Shown: one piece after another, positions 1 through 11,879 of the stretch
Layout: each line of letters begins with the position of its first letter
How positions within the stretch are numbered: the stretch's first letter is position 1
Source: Tachypleus tridentatus
Taxonomy: Eukaryota > Arthropoda > Merostomata > Xiphosura > Limulidae
Length of the DNA: 64,000 bases
Assembly (NCBI RefSeq): GCF_004210375.1
Contig: NC_134837.1
Coordinates: 165,333,310-165,397,309 of the forward strand
Direction of reading: 5' to 3'
Made by a program: the position numbers and the translations under genes
Notes under the pieces: generated by a model
Database searches by the model: none
What the model was told of the DNA's origin: nothing
Seen by the model: the letters and a program-made list of their open reading frames with translations, nothing else

Positions 1-710
1 TCTCTGAACTCTTTCCAACAATACCTTTCCTAAGAATGAACATAATACACCAAATGTGGAATGATCAGTGACCTTTACAATGAAAGTATAACCTTGTTAG
101 ACTTGTATTCAATATTTCTGTAGATACAACCTAAAATCTTATTTCCCTACCACTAAAATCACCACACTGCTAATATGGCTTAAGAGACTGATCAACCATT
201 ACGCCAAGATCCTTTTCTTTCATTATACTGTTAAGGATATTCCCATCTAGATTACACTTTTAATTCAAATTAGGATAATATGTGCTGTATCTTACACCTA
301 TCATAATTAAAACCCATCCGTCATTTATTTGCCCCACTCACTAAACTCATCTATTTCTTTTGTAAATCAGCAGCATCCTCTTCACAGCCTGCAACACCCA
401 AGACCTTGATATCATCAGAAAATTTAAGTAATTTATTGACTATTTCTTTCTCTATGTCATTAATGTAAATCCAAAAGAGCAATGGTCCTAAGACTGAGCC
501 CTGAGGTACAACACTTGGAACATTAATCCAATCTGACTAAATTCCATTTATTACAACTATCTGCTTTCTTCAATCATGCCACTCTTCTATCCAGTTTGTT
601 AACTTATCTCCCACACATACAAAGATAAGTTTCTTTACAAGTCTTTTTTGAGGTACTTTGTAAAATGCTATCTGAAAATTCAAACACACCAAATCTAAAC
701 ACTTACCCTT
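1..710 (-). mobile_element. CR1-like non-LTR retrotransposon fragment (reverse transcriptase)
   Basis: The minus strand translates, with a few stops, into a CR1/L2-type reverse transcriptase. In protein order it shows LDLVCLNFQIAFYKVP (palm motif A region; the usual aspartate is N here), then WIEEWHD, then VPQGSVLGPLLFWIYIND (motif B region) and KFSDDIKVLG (motif C region, normally FADD). In-frame stops after WIEEWHD, before SDWINVP and after the DLQKK segment show it is dead. The RT continues past base 1, so the 3' part lies outside the window. Clade assignment rests on the motif wording; a related LINE clade is possible. Confidence 0.75.
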
Positions 711-3700
711 ACTGACATATGCAGTAACATTTTCAAAGCATGTCAAAATATTCTGTTCAACAGAATAGTCTTTACAATTAAGATCACTACTTTTAACCCT
801 AAAATTACTCTAACTTCCTGAATGTCACTGTTAATCTTAACTGATGCTTCTCTTATATGTAACAGCTTAAGCTACTCTTGAAGCCCTGCTGTCATTTCCC
901 ACAATTTATACTTCTCTCTATTTATTTGCTCAACTTTAGTTGGGATAGCTTTAAACTTTTTCTTTAACTTGCCAACTCTACATGTAAATTGAACATCCTT
1001 ACTAAAAGCTTTCTTAAAAGTGCATAGTAGTCCAGATCTCCCAAATCAAACCCATTTATTACACCTATTGCACATAAAAACTAGAAATGCTTAACCCCAG
1101 AATTAGCCTTAACCATTGTATTATTTGTATAATTAAAATAAATACTTGATACTGTGTTTAAATATCTGTAGCCTATTGTTACAGGCTCAAGTTATAGGGT
1201 TTAATCCATTTCAGTCAAGACTTCTTGAACTTGCATGTTTTTCTCACATCATGAATGTAGCCTATTTTTAACACTGTTAAGTTTAATTTTAACAATTAAG
1301 CAGTTTCTAGACTATTTATAAAATGAACCAATGAATAAATTAATCTTACAATTTCACTGCAAGTTAAATTATAACTAAACCTAAAGAACAGTTACATATA
1401 CTAAGCCATATATTACACAACTAAAACCTAAATTAAAAGCTTTTAACTACTATTTCAGTTTCCAATCTCACTAAATCCAGTTTTTCTGTTATTCAATAAT
1501 GATTTCTAAAGGTAGAAATAATAAAACTAAATAGCTTTCAAAAATCCACAATATTATCAAAACTTAGTTTTTTTCATGTCTTCTTTTTTGAATACCACCC
1601 TTTATATCATATTTAGGACTAGAGCTGGGCAACTGGTGAAATATGATAACTCATTGTTCACTGGACTCATTAACTGATTACATTCAACTAATCAACTATT
1701 CTCACAAGTCTTGGAGAGTTGATATAATCAGATATACTAATTTTGATTAAATAATTTTTTTAGCATTAATAAATTTAATGATAAGTTTGATTAATTGGTT
1801 ATTTCGTGTGACCTAATCTAGGTCATCAATTCTTAAAGGCAGTGATGTAATACTATTTTTAGAATTCAGAAATTGCCATGAGCTCCCTTACCCCAACGAG
1901 CAGATAATTAACAAGCTACCATGTTTACTAATCAATAAAAAAATTACGAAAGTCATTGCTTGAGGTATAATACTGTAAAGTAGCAGCATATACAAGATCA
2001 GAGAGCTTTCAACTAATGACAAAAAAACTTCATTTTACTTACACCATTCCATATTACAAACATAATTATAATCCTATTAAACCACACTTGAATGTATAAG
2101 AAAGCAACATTGGAAATTGTCTATATCTGACATATAGGAACAGAGCTCCCAATAAACAAAGTGAGAGGTTGGTTGTTTCCTCACAACACCAAGACTACAT
2201 CACATTTTACTTACAGAAAATGTATACCAATTAATCAATTTAATCACCTAGTTCTACTCAGATGCAAGTTCACCATATCTATGTGCAAAAGGACTCTTGC
2301 ACATACATTACTTAAACGATGGTAGAAATTTTACATACAGTTATCCACAAATTAATTGAAATCTTTGGCAATTCCTAAAAACTCCAGTTGAAAAGTGTTC
2401 AGTTATATTAACAGCAAAAACTAATTAAACAATTTATAATATTGATAAGCATTACAGTTAGCATTTGAATTTCAGAAAACCTTTAGTGCACGTAGTTTTA
2501 TGATAAGTTTATATCACTTTTGTATACATATACTTTTAACTGTAAATTATTTAAAAGCTCTAATAAAGGTTATCTACAAGAATGCCCTTATATGTTAAAA
2601 CTTGTACATTGCAAAAATGCTTTAACACAGTATTGAAGTACAAAACACTCTTCTAAAACTGTATTAATGATGCTCAATTTAATTCAAATCCTCAAGATGC
2701 TTATCCACACAATGCTTTAATAACAACAACACATAACAAGCATATATCTACAAATGAATTTGGCAGAATCCCAACTATATTTAATACACGTTTGAAAGCA
2801 GATGTCAAAATTACAACATTTAAATCATCACTTGCAATACACAGTATTTTTAAACCACTACAAAGTAACTGTTAAAGCCTTCAACACTTTATTTCTAACC
2901 AGTTTAATTAGGAAATGGCATTTGATGTTTTCAGTGCACCTAAAACAGCATCTTAATCTACATAACTTTCCCAAAAATACTCTCTCATTTTTTACTATAC
3001 AGTGATTATAAGTAATTTTGATATAAAAACATACATATATTACTTCAAACAGCTTCTCTTAGTTAACTTTCTTTGGTCATAAATTTTATTTTTAATATTA
3101 ATATACTTATAAGCATAATATCCATTGTCTTACTTCGCAAACTAAACATTTTCACAGTTGTATGATTCATATTATTTCTTTAGCTTTTACTCAGTTTAAT
3201 TGCATGATCTTTAATTTAATACAGCTTAATGAAATATTACATTTAAAAAAAAATTACACTATGCATGAATCACTCCAAATTTACAAAATATCTTTTTTTT
3301 ACTCTTGTAAATGCTTCCTGCATAGCTCTGAAGGGATACTAATAGTAAATTACATTAACATAATAGTTTTGTTCACAATTACTTAAACTGTTCTCTGTTT
3401 AATCTGCTGTGTAATAAATATTAAAATCTCTGTCCCATTGTTTTTTCAATCACTGAATTATCCAAACAAAATACAAAACTAAAGAAATACAAGCTATTTA
3501 AAGTCAGAAAAACATCTTGAAACATTAACTTTACATTTCAAATGACTGCTTTTTGCTTTTCAACTTTGAATGGTTTCAAGGCTACCGAAATTACACAACT
3601 CTTATATACATACACACATGTCCAAGTAAAACATATATCACAACCACAAAAAAAATTCAGATTATTAAATTAGACAGTTGCAGAAAATACAAATTTTCTC

Positions 3701-4122
3701 ATGTTAGAACTAATACAGTACTGCTTTCTTACATATTATTGAACATTCATTGTTAACCAAAACTGATTCAAACCAAACTAGTTACATTTATATTTCTTTA
3801 TACTCTATGCAATAAATAAATATATATATATATAAATAAATAAACACAAATATAAATATATATGTATATATATATACACACACACACACTATGAAATTTA
3901 CATATCTAAATGTGAAATATATGCAACTTATTTCAAACAAATATTATATTCTATGTATTGCAAAAATAATGTTACATCACTGATGAAGATGATAATGACC
4001 ACACATAAAATTCAAGTTATGAAATGATAAATCTGATACTATATAATGTTTTAAAAAATAAGTAAGTACTGTGCTATATATTTGGAAGCTATTTTGATGT
4101 ATGTATTATACATAGCCCTTAC
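711..4122. other. AT-rich non-coding DNA, probably inside the first coding intron of the GRK2-like gene
   Basis: No exon, SINE or long ORF is recognised here. By position it lies 3' of the GRK2 first coding exon on the minus strand, so it should be intron. Minus-strand 780-1010 holds an open stretch with weak protein character that may be the upstream end of the LINE relic. I looked for the next GRK2 coding exon and did not find one. Confidence 0.5.
3809..3889. repeat. Compound microsatellite (AAAT)n/(TA)n/(CA)n
   Basis: About 80 bases of simple sequence: AAAT-type units, then alternating TA, then alternating CA. It sits about 230 bp downstream of the GRK2 exon donor in gene orientation. Confidence 0.85.
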
Positions 4123-4235
4123 CTTGGATCTGGTAAGACAATTCTTTTGCTTGCCCTTGCTGCTGGGGTAGATTTACTCTTTTCCATAGCCATGAGGTAG
4201 CTGACATCTGCCAGAACAGCTTCTAGATCAGCCAT
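4123..4235 (-). CDS. GRK2: GRK2/beta-adrenergic receptor kinase, first coding exon
   Basis: Read on the minus strand from ATG at 4235, the exon encodes 37 codons plus 2 bases: [20 protein letters not shown], then [17 protein letters not shown], then AG of a split codon. The next bases are GTAAGG, a good splice donor at 4122-4121. This N-terminus is the signature of the GRK2/GRK3 branch of G-protein-coupled receptor kinases (Drosophila Gprk1). The family phosphorylates agonist-occupied receptors and has an N-terminal RGS-like domain, an AGC kinase domain and a PH domain; the N-terminal helix seen here contacts the active receptor. Only this exon is in the window; the next exons should lie below base 1. 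A possible upstream acceptor AG at 4288-4287 would place about 51 bases of 5' leader in this exon. The exon is short and was recognised by its sequence; the call is firm because nearly every residue matches the family start. Confidence 0.92.
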
Positions 4236-5220
4236 TTTTTCGAATTTTTCCTGTCCAATTATCTTTAAAAATTCCAGTACGTTTTACTGAATACTAAGTA
4301 AAAATAATAAATTTCTAACTCCTAAGTCATTTACGTCAACACTTTTAACTGTTGCAGATCAGGACATCAATTCAGCACACAAAATATCATATGATTAACA
4401 TGTGTACCGACATATTATCTCCCTGAAATGATCATTATCATTCCCGAGCAGATGCAGTGAATCCTTACATTTCTACAGCTCTCATAATAATGGTGTCTCA
4501 AATAAAGTTTAAATGTGAGAAATTCAAGTGGACATGTTTTGGCAGTGAATCAAATCAGAGTCGTTGTTTTACAAATTCAATGCAACATACAGAATACTCC
4601 TCTATGCTGATTACCTAGCAAGTCTTGAGAGCTACAGAAACCGTCAAGAAGAAACTGCTGGTCCAAAATAATATAACAGTATTTTAAAGTTCAATACTAA
4701 AAGTGTTTTAAAGGTAATATTTCATTCTCCAAAACTTGGGCAACTGAAACTGTGGAACTTGGAAAACTGATTGAGCGGAAGCACCTACCTGGGAAATAAA
4801 TGATGAAGCATAAGTTTGACTATTTAAAATAAAGTGTTTAAAAGTGTGCTTAATCTAATTAAGACGAGTAAATATCATTATCATACACAAATTTCACCAC
4901 AGTAATCCATATAAGCTTATCTGTCTTCTTTCTTGTCTATATTCATGATCATGAAATTGATAACATTATACATGTACAGCGACCTCTTAACCGTTAAAAT
5001 TTATCGAATATTGAAGCTGTTTTCTATAATCTAGTTAACACTAGTACATTACATTATACAATTTATTTATTCTAAGTTACGTCTACAAAACCTAAAACTG
5101 CAGTTCATTTTAAAACTGTAAATAAAGAATAATGTATCACAGCCAAATAATAATTTTTTTATTTATTTTTAACAGATTGTTTAGACAGAGTATTCATGAT
5201 AAAACTTAGTTGAATTGACG
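4236..5220. other. Upstream flank of the GRK2 first coding exon
   Basis: AT-rich DNA that should hold the 5' leader, and perhaps the promoter or a 5' intron, of the minus-strand GRK2-like gene. A plausible acceptor, read on the minus strand, ends at 4287. I see no clear CpG-rich promoter and no repeats. Confidence 0.35.
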
Positions 5221-5715
5221 GTTTTTGTTTGTTTTGTTTTTTAATTTCGCACAAAGCTACTCGAGGGCTATCTGTGCTATGTTTTTTTGTTTTTTGAATT
5301 TCGCACAAAGCAACTCGAGGGCTATCTGTGCTAGCCGTCCCTAATTTAGCAGTGTAAGACTAGAGGGAAGGCAGCTAGTCATCACCACCCACCGCCAACT
5401 CTTGGGCTACTCTTTTACCAACGAATAGTTGGATTGACCGTCACATTATAACGCCCCCACGGCTGAAAGGGCGAGCATGTTTGGCGCGACGGGGATGCAA
5501 ACTCGCGACCCTCAGATTACGAGTCGCACGTCTTAACACGATTGGCCACGCCAGGCCCTATCTGTGCTAGCTGTCCCTAATTTAGCAGTGTAAGACTAGA
5601 GGGAAGGCAGCTAGTCATCACCACTCACCGCCAACTCTTGGGCTACTCTTTTACCAACGAATAGTGGGATTGACCGTACATTATTACGCTCCCACGGCTG
5701 ATAGGGCGAGCAAGG
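5221..5715 (-). mobile_element. tRNA-Lys-like SINE (family A), outer copy split by a second copy
   Basis: Antisense copy of the main SINE. Its tail and 3' body lie at 5221-5279 and its central body at 5559-5715. The tRNA head is missing on the right, ending near the GGGCGAGCA motif. It is interrupted by a younger copy of the same family at 5280-5558. Confidence 0.9.
5280..5558 (-). mobile_element. tRNA-Lys-like SINE (family A), inner nested copy
   Basis: Full-length antisense SINE of about 279 bp, with a T-rich end (A tail on minus), the central body, and a tRNA-like head containing the B-box region. It is flanked by an 11-bp target-site duplication TATCTGTGCTA at 5269-5279 and 5559-5569, made from the older SINE it landed in. 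Confidence 0.95.
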
Positions 5716-6611
5716 ATAACAGTTATTCTTAGAAAATTTATCAAAAATATTTGTTTATATAGCAAAACATGGTGTGTATAGTTTGTGTTTTAAGAGCAAA
5801 ACCATACACTAGCTTTACCCATTCAAACCAGTTTGTAGCATCTCAAGCCTTCAAGCTAACTTCCTTCAGGAGGACTTTATTTATAACAAGTGTTAAATTA
5901 TTTTACTCTAATATGAAAAAGTGGGTTATTTTGTGGATCATACTCACCATGTTTGTTATCTTAAGCTATTTTCATGTCGTTTAAGAGCTTTCATGCGACT
6001 TCGTCAAACAGTGAAGAAAGCAATGGATGACAGAATTTCGTCGTCGAATGCACTAGAAGATGGCAGATAAGGATATGGCAGTAATGTACAGTCTATAATT
6101 GTTTATGTTTGAGCCCCAGACCTAAGTTATCACATTTCAACCACTTGCCGATTCTATACAAGACATTGAAAATGTCATGTCTGTCGAAGTGAATGAAGAT
6201 TGGCTATTGTCAGATATATTATGGTTTGCTTTTTATTATAAATTTTGATTTTCTTTTGTTTAAATACCATATAGATCCGATAGTCAATAACCTACTTTAT
6301 TCAACAGTAAATTTATAGAAAAAGAAGACAAAATCAAACCTATGAATCCAGTCAAGCTGTTTGAATTTCTTCGAACACGTCGTATGCTCTTCAGGATCGG
6401 ATTTCGGAGGAAATTTGTGAAGACATTGTTTGGGAATATTCCGCATCCATAAACAACGCAACAGAAAACCATATTTGTTGATTTGATTCCTTATACGCTT
6501 TGCTAACAACCGGTGATAATTTTGATTACTTTTGAAGCGAATTTTTTCAACAACAAAACAATTTTTCTATGCAAACAAACTTTCAAGTGCAAGCTAACAA
6601 TGGCGTAGATA
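5716..6611. other. Unassigned AT-rich spacer
   Basis: No gene or repeat recognised. An open frame at 5769-5984 (+) ends in a hydrophobic stretch (WVILWIILTMFVILSYF), but it has no family resemblance or splice context that would support it. Confidence 0.4.
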
Positions 6612-7990
6612 GAAGCAACAGCAGGCCACCGTGGTAGTTGTTTGCCTGGATATCTTCTTTGGCCCCAATATTTAGAACTACAATTCGTTTACGCTCTCAG
6701 TCGTTGGAATCTCCGTCTAATGACAGAGACCTCTCCACTCGAACCAGGAGAGCATCCATGGAGGTCGACAGACCTTCTGACAATAAAGAAGAAAGGCGTG
6801 GCTGTAAACCAAAGGGTTTTCTACCCAGTTCTACTCCAACTAACTAAAATGGCCTTTTTCATACAGTGGAATTATCGAGGTTTTCGTTCTTAATTGGATG
6901 ACAGATATGAAGGCCTCGATTGATTTCTATCATCCTCTGTGTTTTTCCTTGCAATAAGCCTTTTTGAATCCTGCTTATACGGTTATTTTTGTCAGTTTTC
7001 TTTATACTGGAATTACAGTTTGTGTGATGGACGAATGCATAGAGTGGTGGCACAGCTGGTCGACCGGAACGTAACCACCCTGTCTTTATAGCTCGATACA
7101 TCCTTGTTGGCTGTCACAGTCCATATTTTCTTGGGTCATACTATCGTTGCTTGGTCTCTCAACCTGTTAGCCTGGAGAGACTTAGGATCGATCAGTCCTT
7201 GATGCCTTTGTTGAACAATTGCCATCTCTCTTTTAAATTCTGGGAGACTTTAATGAACACAATCCCTCTGAGGTGGTGCTGACATTGATGGAAGGGGTCG
7301 TTCTGTACAACATACACTCATGGATCACAATCTTTCCCTCTTCAGTACTGGTCCTTATACTTATTTTCATGCACCTAGTCAGTCTTTTACTGACACTAAT
7401 CTGTCTATTTTATCCCCTTCACTTTTCTCTAGCTTTTCTTGGAGGGGTTACAGTGACCCACGGGGCAATGATAATTTTTTTATCATTTTGAGAGAGACTG
7501 ACCGCAGTGGATGCCAACCGACCAGTGTGCCTTGGTGAAAGATGGGCCAGCCAACTGACCCTCTTTCATGGATCTCTTGGAACTTGATCCTGTAGTCATT
7601 TGTAAGCCCTCAATAGACGGCTGCGTGGCAGTGACTGACTGTATTATCCAGGCGGTTGCTCAGTGTATTCCTAAAACCTCGACACGTTTTTTATGGTATC
7701 CTCGCCCATGGTGGAATCCAACCTGTCACACGGCATAAAAGCCTCAAAAACAGGCATGGTATACCTTTTGTAGGTATCCCACACTTTCAAACCACATCAC
7801 TTTTTATCGGTCAGATGCACATGCTCGGCAGGTAAGACGTCAAAGCCAAAAAGAACCTTGGATTAAGTTCACAGCTAGCATCTCTTCTACCACCATTTAC
7901 AAATCATATGGGACAAGATTCAGAAGGCCAGTTGGCAGCATACTTACACCCCTTTTGATCTTGCTCCCTTTAATTATCACCTTGTTGAAT
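6612..7990 (+). mobile_element. I-clade-like non-LTR retrotransposon relic (gag end, endonuclease, start of RT)
   Basis: Plus-strand remnant in several frames. First comes a gag tail rich in R/S/P (6638-6847). Then ORF2 starts at 6849 with MAFFIQWNYRGFRS, the typical start of an apurinic endonuclease (normally IQWNCRGF). Further endonuclease pieces are FSLYWNYSLCDGR, a degraded GDFN region near 7250, MDHNLSLFSTGPYTYFHAPS (7320-7379), and a terminal S/N-D/H motif region near 7460. A linker region (IPKTSTRFLWYPRPWWNPTC) leads towards the RT, which is missing after about 7990. Many stops and frameshifts show it is old. A relative lies on the minus strand at 51.9-53.3 kb. Confidence 0.8.
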
Positions 7991-8789
7991 ATTTAATTCA
8001 AGCTTTATAAGCCTTAAACAGAGTTTGCGTTTACATAGATATATATATCTGCAAATGTATTACTAAATCAAATTAGACCAAATCTTGGGACACAGAGTCA
8101 CTTTCTTTATGATCTATCCAAATTAATCAACTGATAGCCTCACAGAATAGAACATATACCTAGCTAGAGCTTTAGACAAAGATTTTGTTGGTTGAAAACA
8201 GGATATCACAATGATGCAAAAAAGTCAATAAAAGTCAAGCATTGTTTTCAAAAACTGACGAAAAGACATCGCTCCCACTTGACTATTAAATCAAAAAACG
8301 CAACTAAAGTTGCATAGCATGAAGTTAACTTAACACACATGAATATATATGTGTGTGTGTGTGTGTAGCCAATTGCTTCATTTTCAGTGGCAAGATTAGA
8401 TCGCATGATTATGTAGCTAGGCACTTGTATTTCTTTGAAAATGATCTGAATATGTGAAAAGATGGTCAGATAGCTCGGGATAATATGCTTTTATCATTAT
8501 CCTTAAGTAATTATATAAAGCATTACGAATTTATAAATCACAGAGTAATTCCCTTTTACAAAGTAGACAATGAAAAATATGTATAAATAGTCTTTTATAT
8601 TTTATTCACTTTATAATGCTGCATAAGGATAAATTACAATTTTATTTGTTGTGAATATGTTGTAAATTCAACTGGTAATGTCATATTGTACCAGAATCTA
8701 TATTTAAACATTCATGGCTATTAATTGATAATCTGCTATCGTTAAAAAAAAACAAACAAAGTCATATTTACAAGGAATCTCACGCAACT
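7991..8789. other. Unassigned spacer with a short (TG)n run
   Basis: AT-rich DNA without recognisable coding. A short TA/TG simple repeat lies near 8344-8366. Confidence 0.4.
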
Positions 8790-9055
8790 TGTTTTGTTTG
8801 CGTTTTTTAATTTCGCACAAAGCTACTCGAGCGCTATCTGTGCTAGCCGTCCTTAATTTAACAGTATAAGACTAGAGGGAAGGCAGGTAGTCGTCACCAC
8901 CCACCGCCAACTCTCGGGCTACTCTTTTACCAACGAATAGTAGGATTGACCGTCACATTATAACGCCCCCACGGCTGAAAAGGCGAGCATGTTTGGCGCG
9001 ACGAGGATGCGAACCTGCCACCCTCGGATTACGAGTCGCACTCATTAACACGCTT
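8790..9055 (-). mobile_element. SINE family A, head slightly truncated
   Basis: Antisense copy with T-rich start, central body (ACCCACCGCCAACTCTCGGG) and tRNA-like head. It stops at CACGCTTG, so roughly the last 15 bases of the head are absent. CTTGTTTT occurs at both edges and may be a short target duplication. Confidence 0.9.
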
Positions 9056-9564
9056 GTTTTACGACAATATACATATGTTTTTACATTGCAACAAAAATTC
9101 ACTTATTAAAAAAAGAAAGTTGTGCATGTGGAATGTATGTTACATACAAAAATTATTCATTAAAATTTTGACCTAATCGTTAAATGATGTTGAAAAATAC
9201 TACTAATAATTATTTATGAGAGATTAGAGCCATGAAACACACAATAAGTACTTTAAAAAATAATAAAGATAAGAAGTGGGCACTAAAATAATATGTGATG
9301 ATAATACAAAATTAATCGAACAATTAATTCATGTCTTATTACGTCTCGTAAGCAATTCAATACTTAGACATTTTGAAGACACCCAGTTTCATTCATATAT
9401 AAATTTAAGGTTTTTCAATAGCACAAAAATAGTAATATTCAGGTGAACTTAGAATAGTTTAAATGAACTATTTGAAAAGTACATAACACAAGTCATAGTC
9501 TACGCGAATTTTATACATCTAGATGGAGAGGACATGTTTTATATCCTATTACATTAGATAAGCT
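9056..9564. other. Unassigned AT-rich spacer
   Basis: Nothing recognised on either strand. Confidence 0.4.
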
Positions 9565-9575
9565 AATTATTACGT

Positions 9576-9848
9576 GGCCCGGCATGGCCTAGCGCGTTAA
9601 GGCGTGCGCTTCGTAATCTGAGGGTCGTGGGTTCGCGCCCGAGTCGCGCCAAACATGCTCGCCCTCCCAGCCGTGGGGGCGTTATAATGTGACGGTCAAT
9701 TTCACTATTCGTTGGTAAAAGAGTAGCCCAAGAGTTGGCGGTGGGTGGTGATGACTAGCTGCCTTCCCTCTAGTCTTACACTGCAAAATTAGGGACGGCT
9801 AGCACAGATAGCCCTCGTGTAGCTTTTCTCAAAAACAAAAAAAAACAA
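9576..9848 (+). mobile_element. SINE family A, full length with target duplication
   Basis: Sense copy: tRNA-like head with A box (TGGCCTAGCGCG) and B box (GGTTCGCGCCC), central body, tail ending in an A-rich run. The 11-bp duplication AATTATTACGT flanks it at 9565-9575 and 9849-9859. One of the best preserved copies in the window. Confidence 0.95.
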
Positions 9849-9859
9849 AATTATTACGT

Positions 9860-10682
9860 TTGGTTTTAAACGTAAATCATACAAAACGTATATTCGAGGT
9901 TAGTTATTTAAAAAAAGTTCAGAATTATTTCCTTAAAAACTGAAAAAAGAATTGCATAAGTTATGGGATTCTGAATTTTGGTGTTAAAAGGACCATGACA
10001 TGTGGCTAAGTACAGGTTATAGGTCTTTAGTGATGAATATATTAGAAATAGAGCGCAAACAGGTACAAAACTACTAAGCGTATTTTACACGCAAAGTGGA
10101 TTCAAGTATACTATTTGTAACAGGACATACATTATTTAGTGTACTCTCGGCGGGAAATTGATTGTCGTGTGTATGCAGGAAATTCACTGCACATTATTAT
10201 ATAAAATGCATATGTTAACAAATAGTACAGATGCATCAAATATGAGTGTGATTCATGTAATCAAGCCCATGTAGAGTGTTAAAAATAATTATAGAAACAT
10301 TGAGAAAGAAGGTAGTGAAATGTAAACACTGAAAATAAACTTAACACCAGAGTACATTCACTGTACATCATTGTGAACATATAATTTACAGAAGTGAATA
10401 ACAGCATGATAAATTAAATGAAAACAATATTTTTTTCGCTAGTCAAGAATATTGCACGTGATAAATTCTTCCAAGGATTGAAAAGCTACAAATGACTTTT
10501 GTTCACCTCGGATATTGTAATCCGATTTTTAGGGAATAAGTTCTCAAGCTTACCGCTGAGCCACTGCTGGAGCTAAGTTGTAAGCAGTACTCTTAACAAG
10601 ATACAAATGTGAAACAGCATAGTTATTAACAAAAGTTGTAGAGGAAAAATAAAGGTCTCTGAAAGTGATGTTAAGATCTCAA
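9860..10682. other. Unassigned spacer with a degenerate family-B SINE head
   Basis: Mostly nothing recognised. About 10505-10575 resembles the antisense tRNA-like head of SINE family B (ends in ACCGCTGAGCCACTGCTGG) with the tail lost. Confidence 0.4.
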
Positions 10683-10694
10683 GGTATGTTTTGT

Positions 10695-10979
10695 TTGTTT
10701 GTTTGTTTTGGAATTTCGCACAAAGCTACTCGAGGGCTATATCTGTGCTAGCCCTCCCTAATTTAGCAGTGTAAGACTAGAGGGAAGGCAGCTAGTCATC
10801 ACCACCCACCGCCAACTCTTGGGCTACTCTTTTACCAACGAATAGTAAATGGGATTTACCGCAACCTAATAACGCCCCCACGGCTGGGAGGGCGAGCATG
10901 TTTGGCGCGACTCGGGCGCGAACCCGCGACCCTCAGATTACGAAGCGCACGCCTTAACGCGCTAGGCCATGCCAGGCCC
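10695..10979 (-). mobile_element. SINE family A, full length with target duplication
   Basis: Antisense copy, T-rich/GTTT-repeat end first and tRNA-like head last. The 12-bp duplication GGTATGTTTTGT flanks it at 10683-10694 and 10980-10991. Confidence 0.95.
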
Positions 10980-10991
10980 GGTATGTTTTGT

Positions 10992-11879
10992 ACAAAATAG
11001 ACGATGGTAAAGTACGAATCTCGCCAACACAGTTGTATTAAAGACGATATAATGTTACCTTGAGGACATAAAGATACACTGTAGCTGCTAGAAACAGTTA
11101 TTGAAAAGAGGTACTTAAACTACTAAGTTGAAATAGAAATTAGACACAAACAGTGAAATGAGTCAAAAAGTTGGAGATGTCATTTTTTAACAGATGAATA
11201 AATGTTCAGATTTATTTTATAACAATCGTCAACAATGAAGTATAACTAGAGATCGGTACAAGTTAGGGGCTGTATCTCGTTCAGCGGTTTTACTGGTTTG
11301 TACAACAGTGATGACACCTTAACTGCTGACAGGTGAAAGCAAATTCTGGTTTCTTCTGCTATTTACTGAGGAAAACGACTCATCGGGTGGGGATTCATCT
11401 CTTAGCAAGGCAATCATATCAAGTACACAGCATCTGTAGTGAAACGAAATGTTACTGGTAAGAAGAACAACGAACACTGACAACTATGGTTTGACCTGCA
11501 TAAGATCCTCATATGAACATTATTAAGGTTGTAAGGGTTATGAGAAAACTGAGAAGGTCAAAAGGTGACCAAACATCTTAACTGTAATACAGGACGTTTG
11601 TAACAATATTCCACAACCCTCAGTACAAATTGTTTGCCTTTTTTGTTGTAATTTCTGTAGTAATGTTTTGTACAACTAAATTCGCTCTTTGCTTCTAATG
11701 CGTGCTTTTGTATCGCTTGTTTCCATAGTTATTTTCATTACTATAAATCCCAAATAAACAAGATGTGAATATATTGGAGTTAAAGTTAAGATTCATAATA
11801 TCGGCTATTTAAAACACCTGACTGATTAGAAATAACCATCACTGCATTTTATCCATTAGTACAAAAAGAATTGGTATGT
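10992..11879. other. Unassigned spacer
   Basis: AT-rich DNA; no exon or repeat recognised. Confidence 0.4.

Noticed and set aside
780-1010. Minus-strand open stretch with protein-like composition
   Set aside because: It has an in-frame stop and no family I recognise; too weak for a separate gene.
5769-5984. Small membrane-protein ORF (+) with a hydrophobic C-terminal stretch
   Set aside because: No family match, no splice or promoter support; hydrophobic runs are expected from T-rich DNA.
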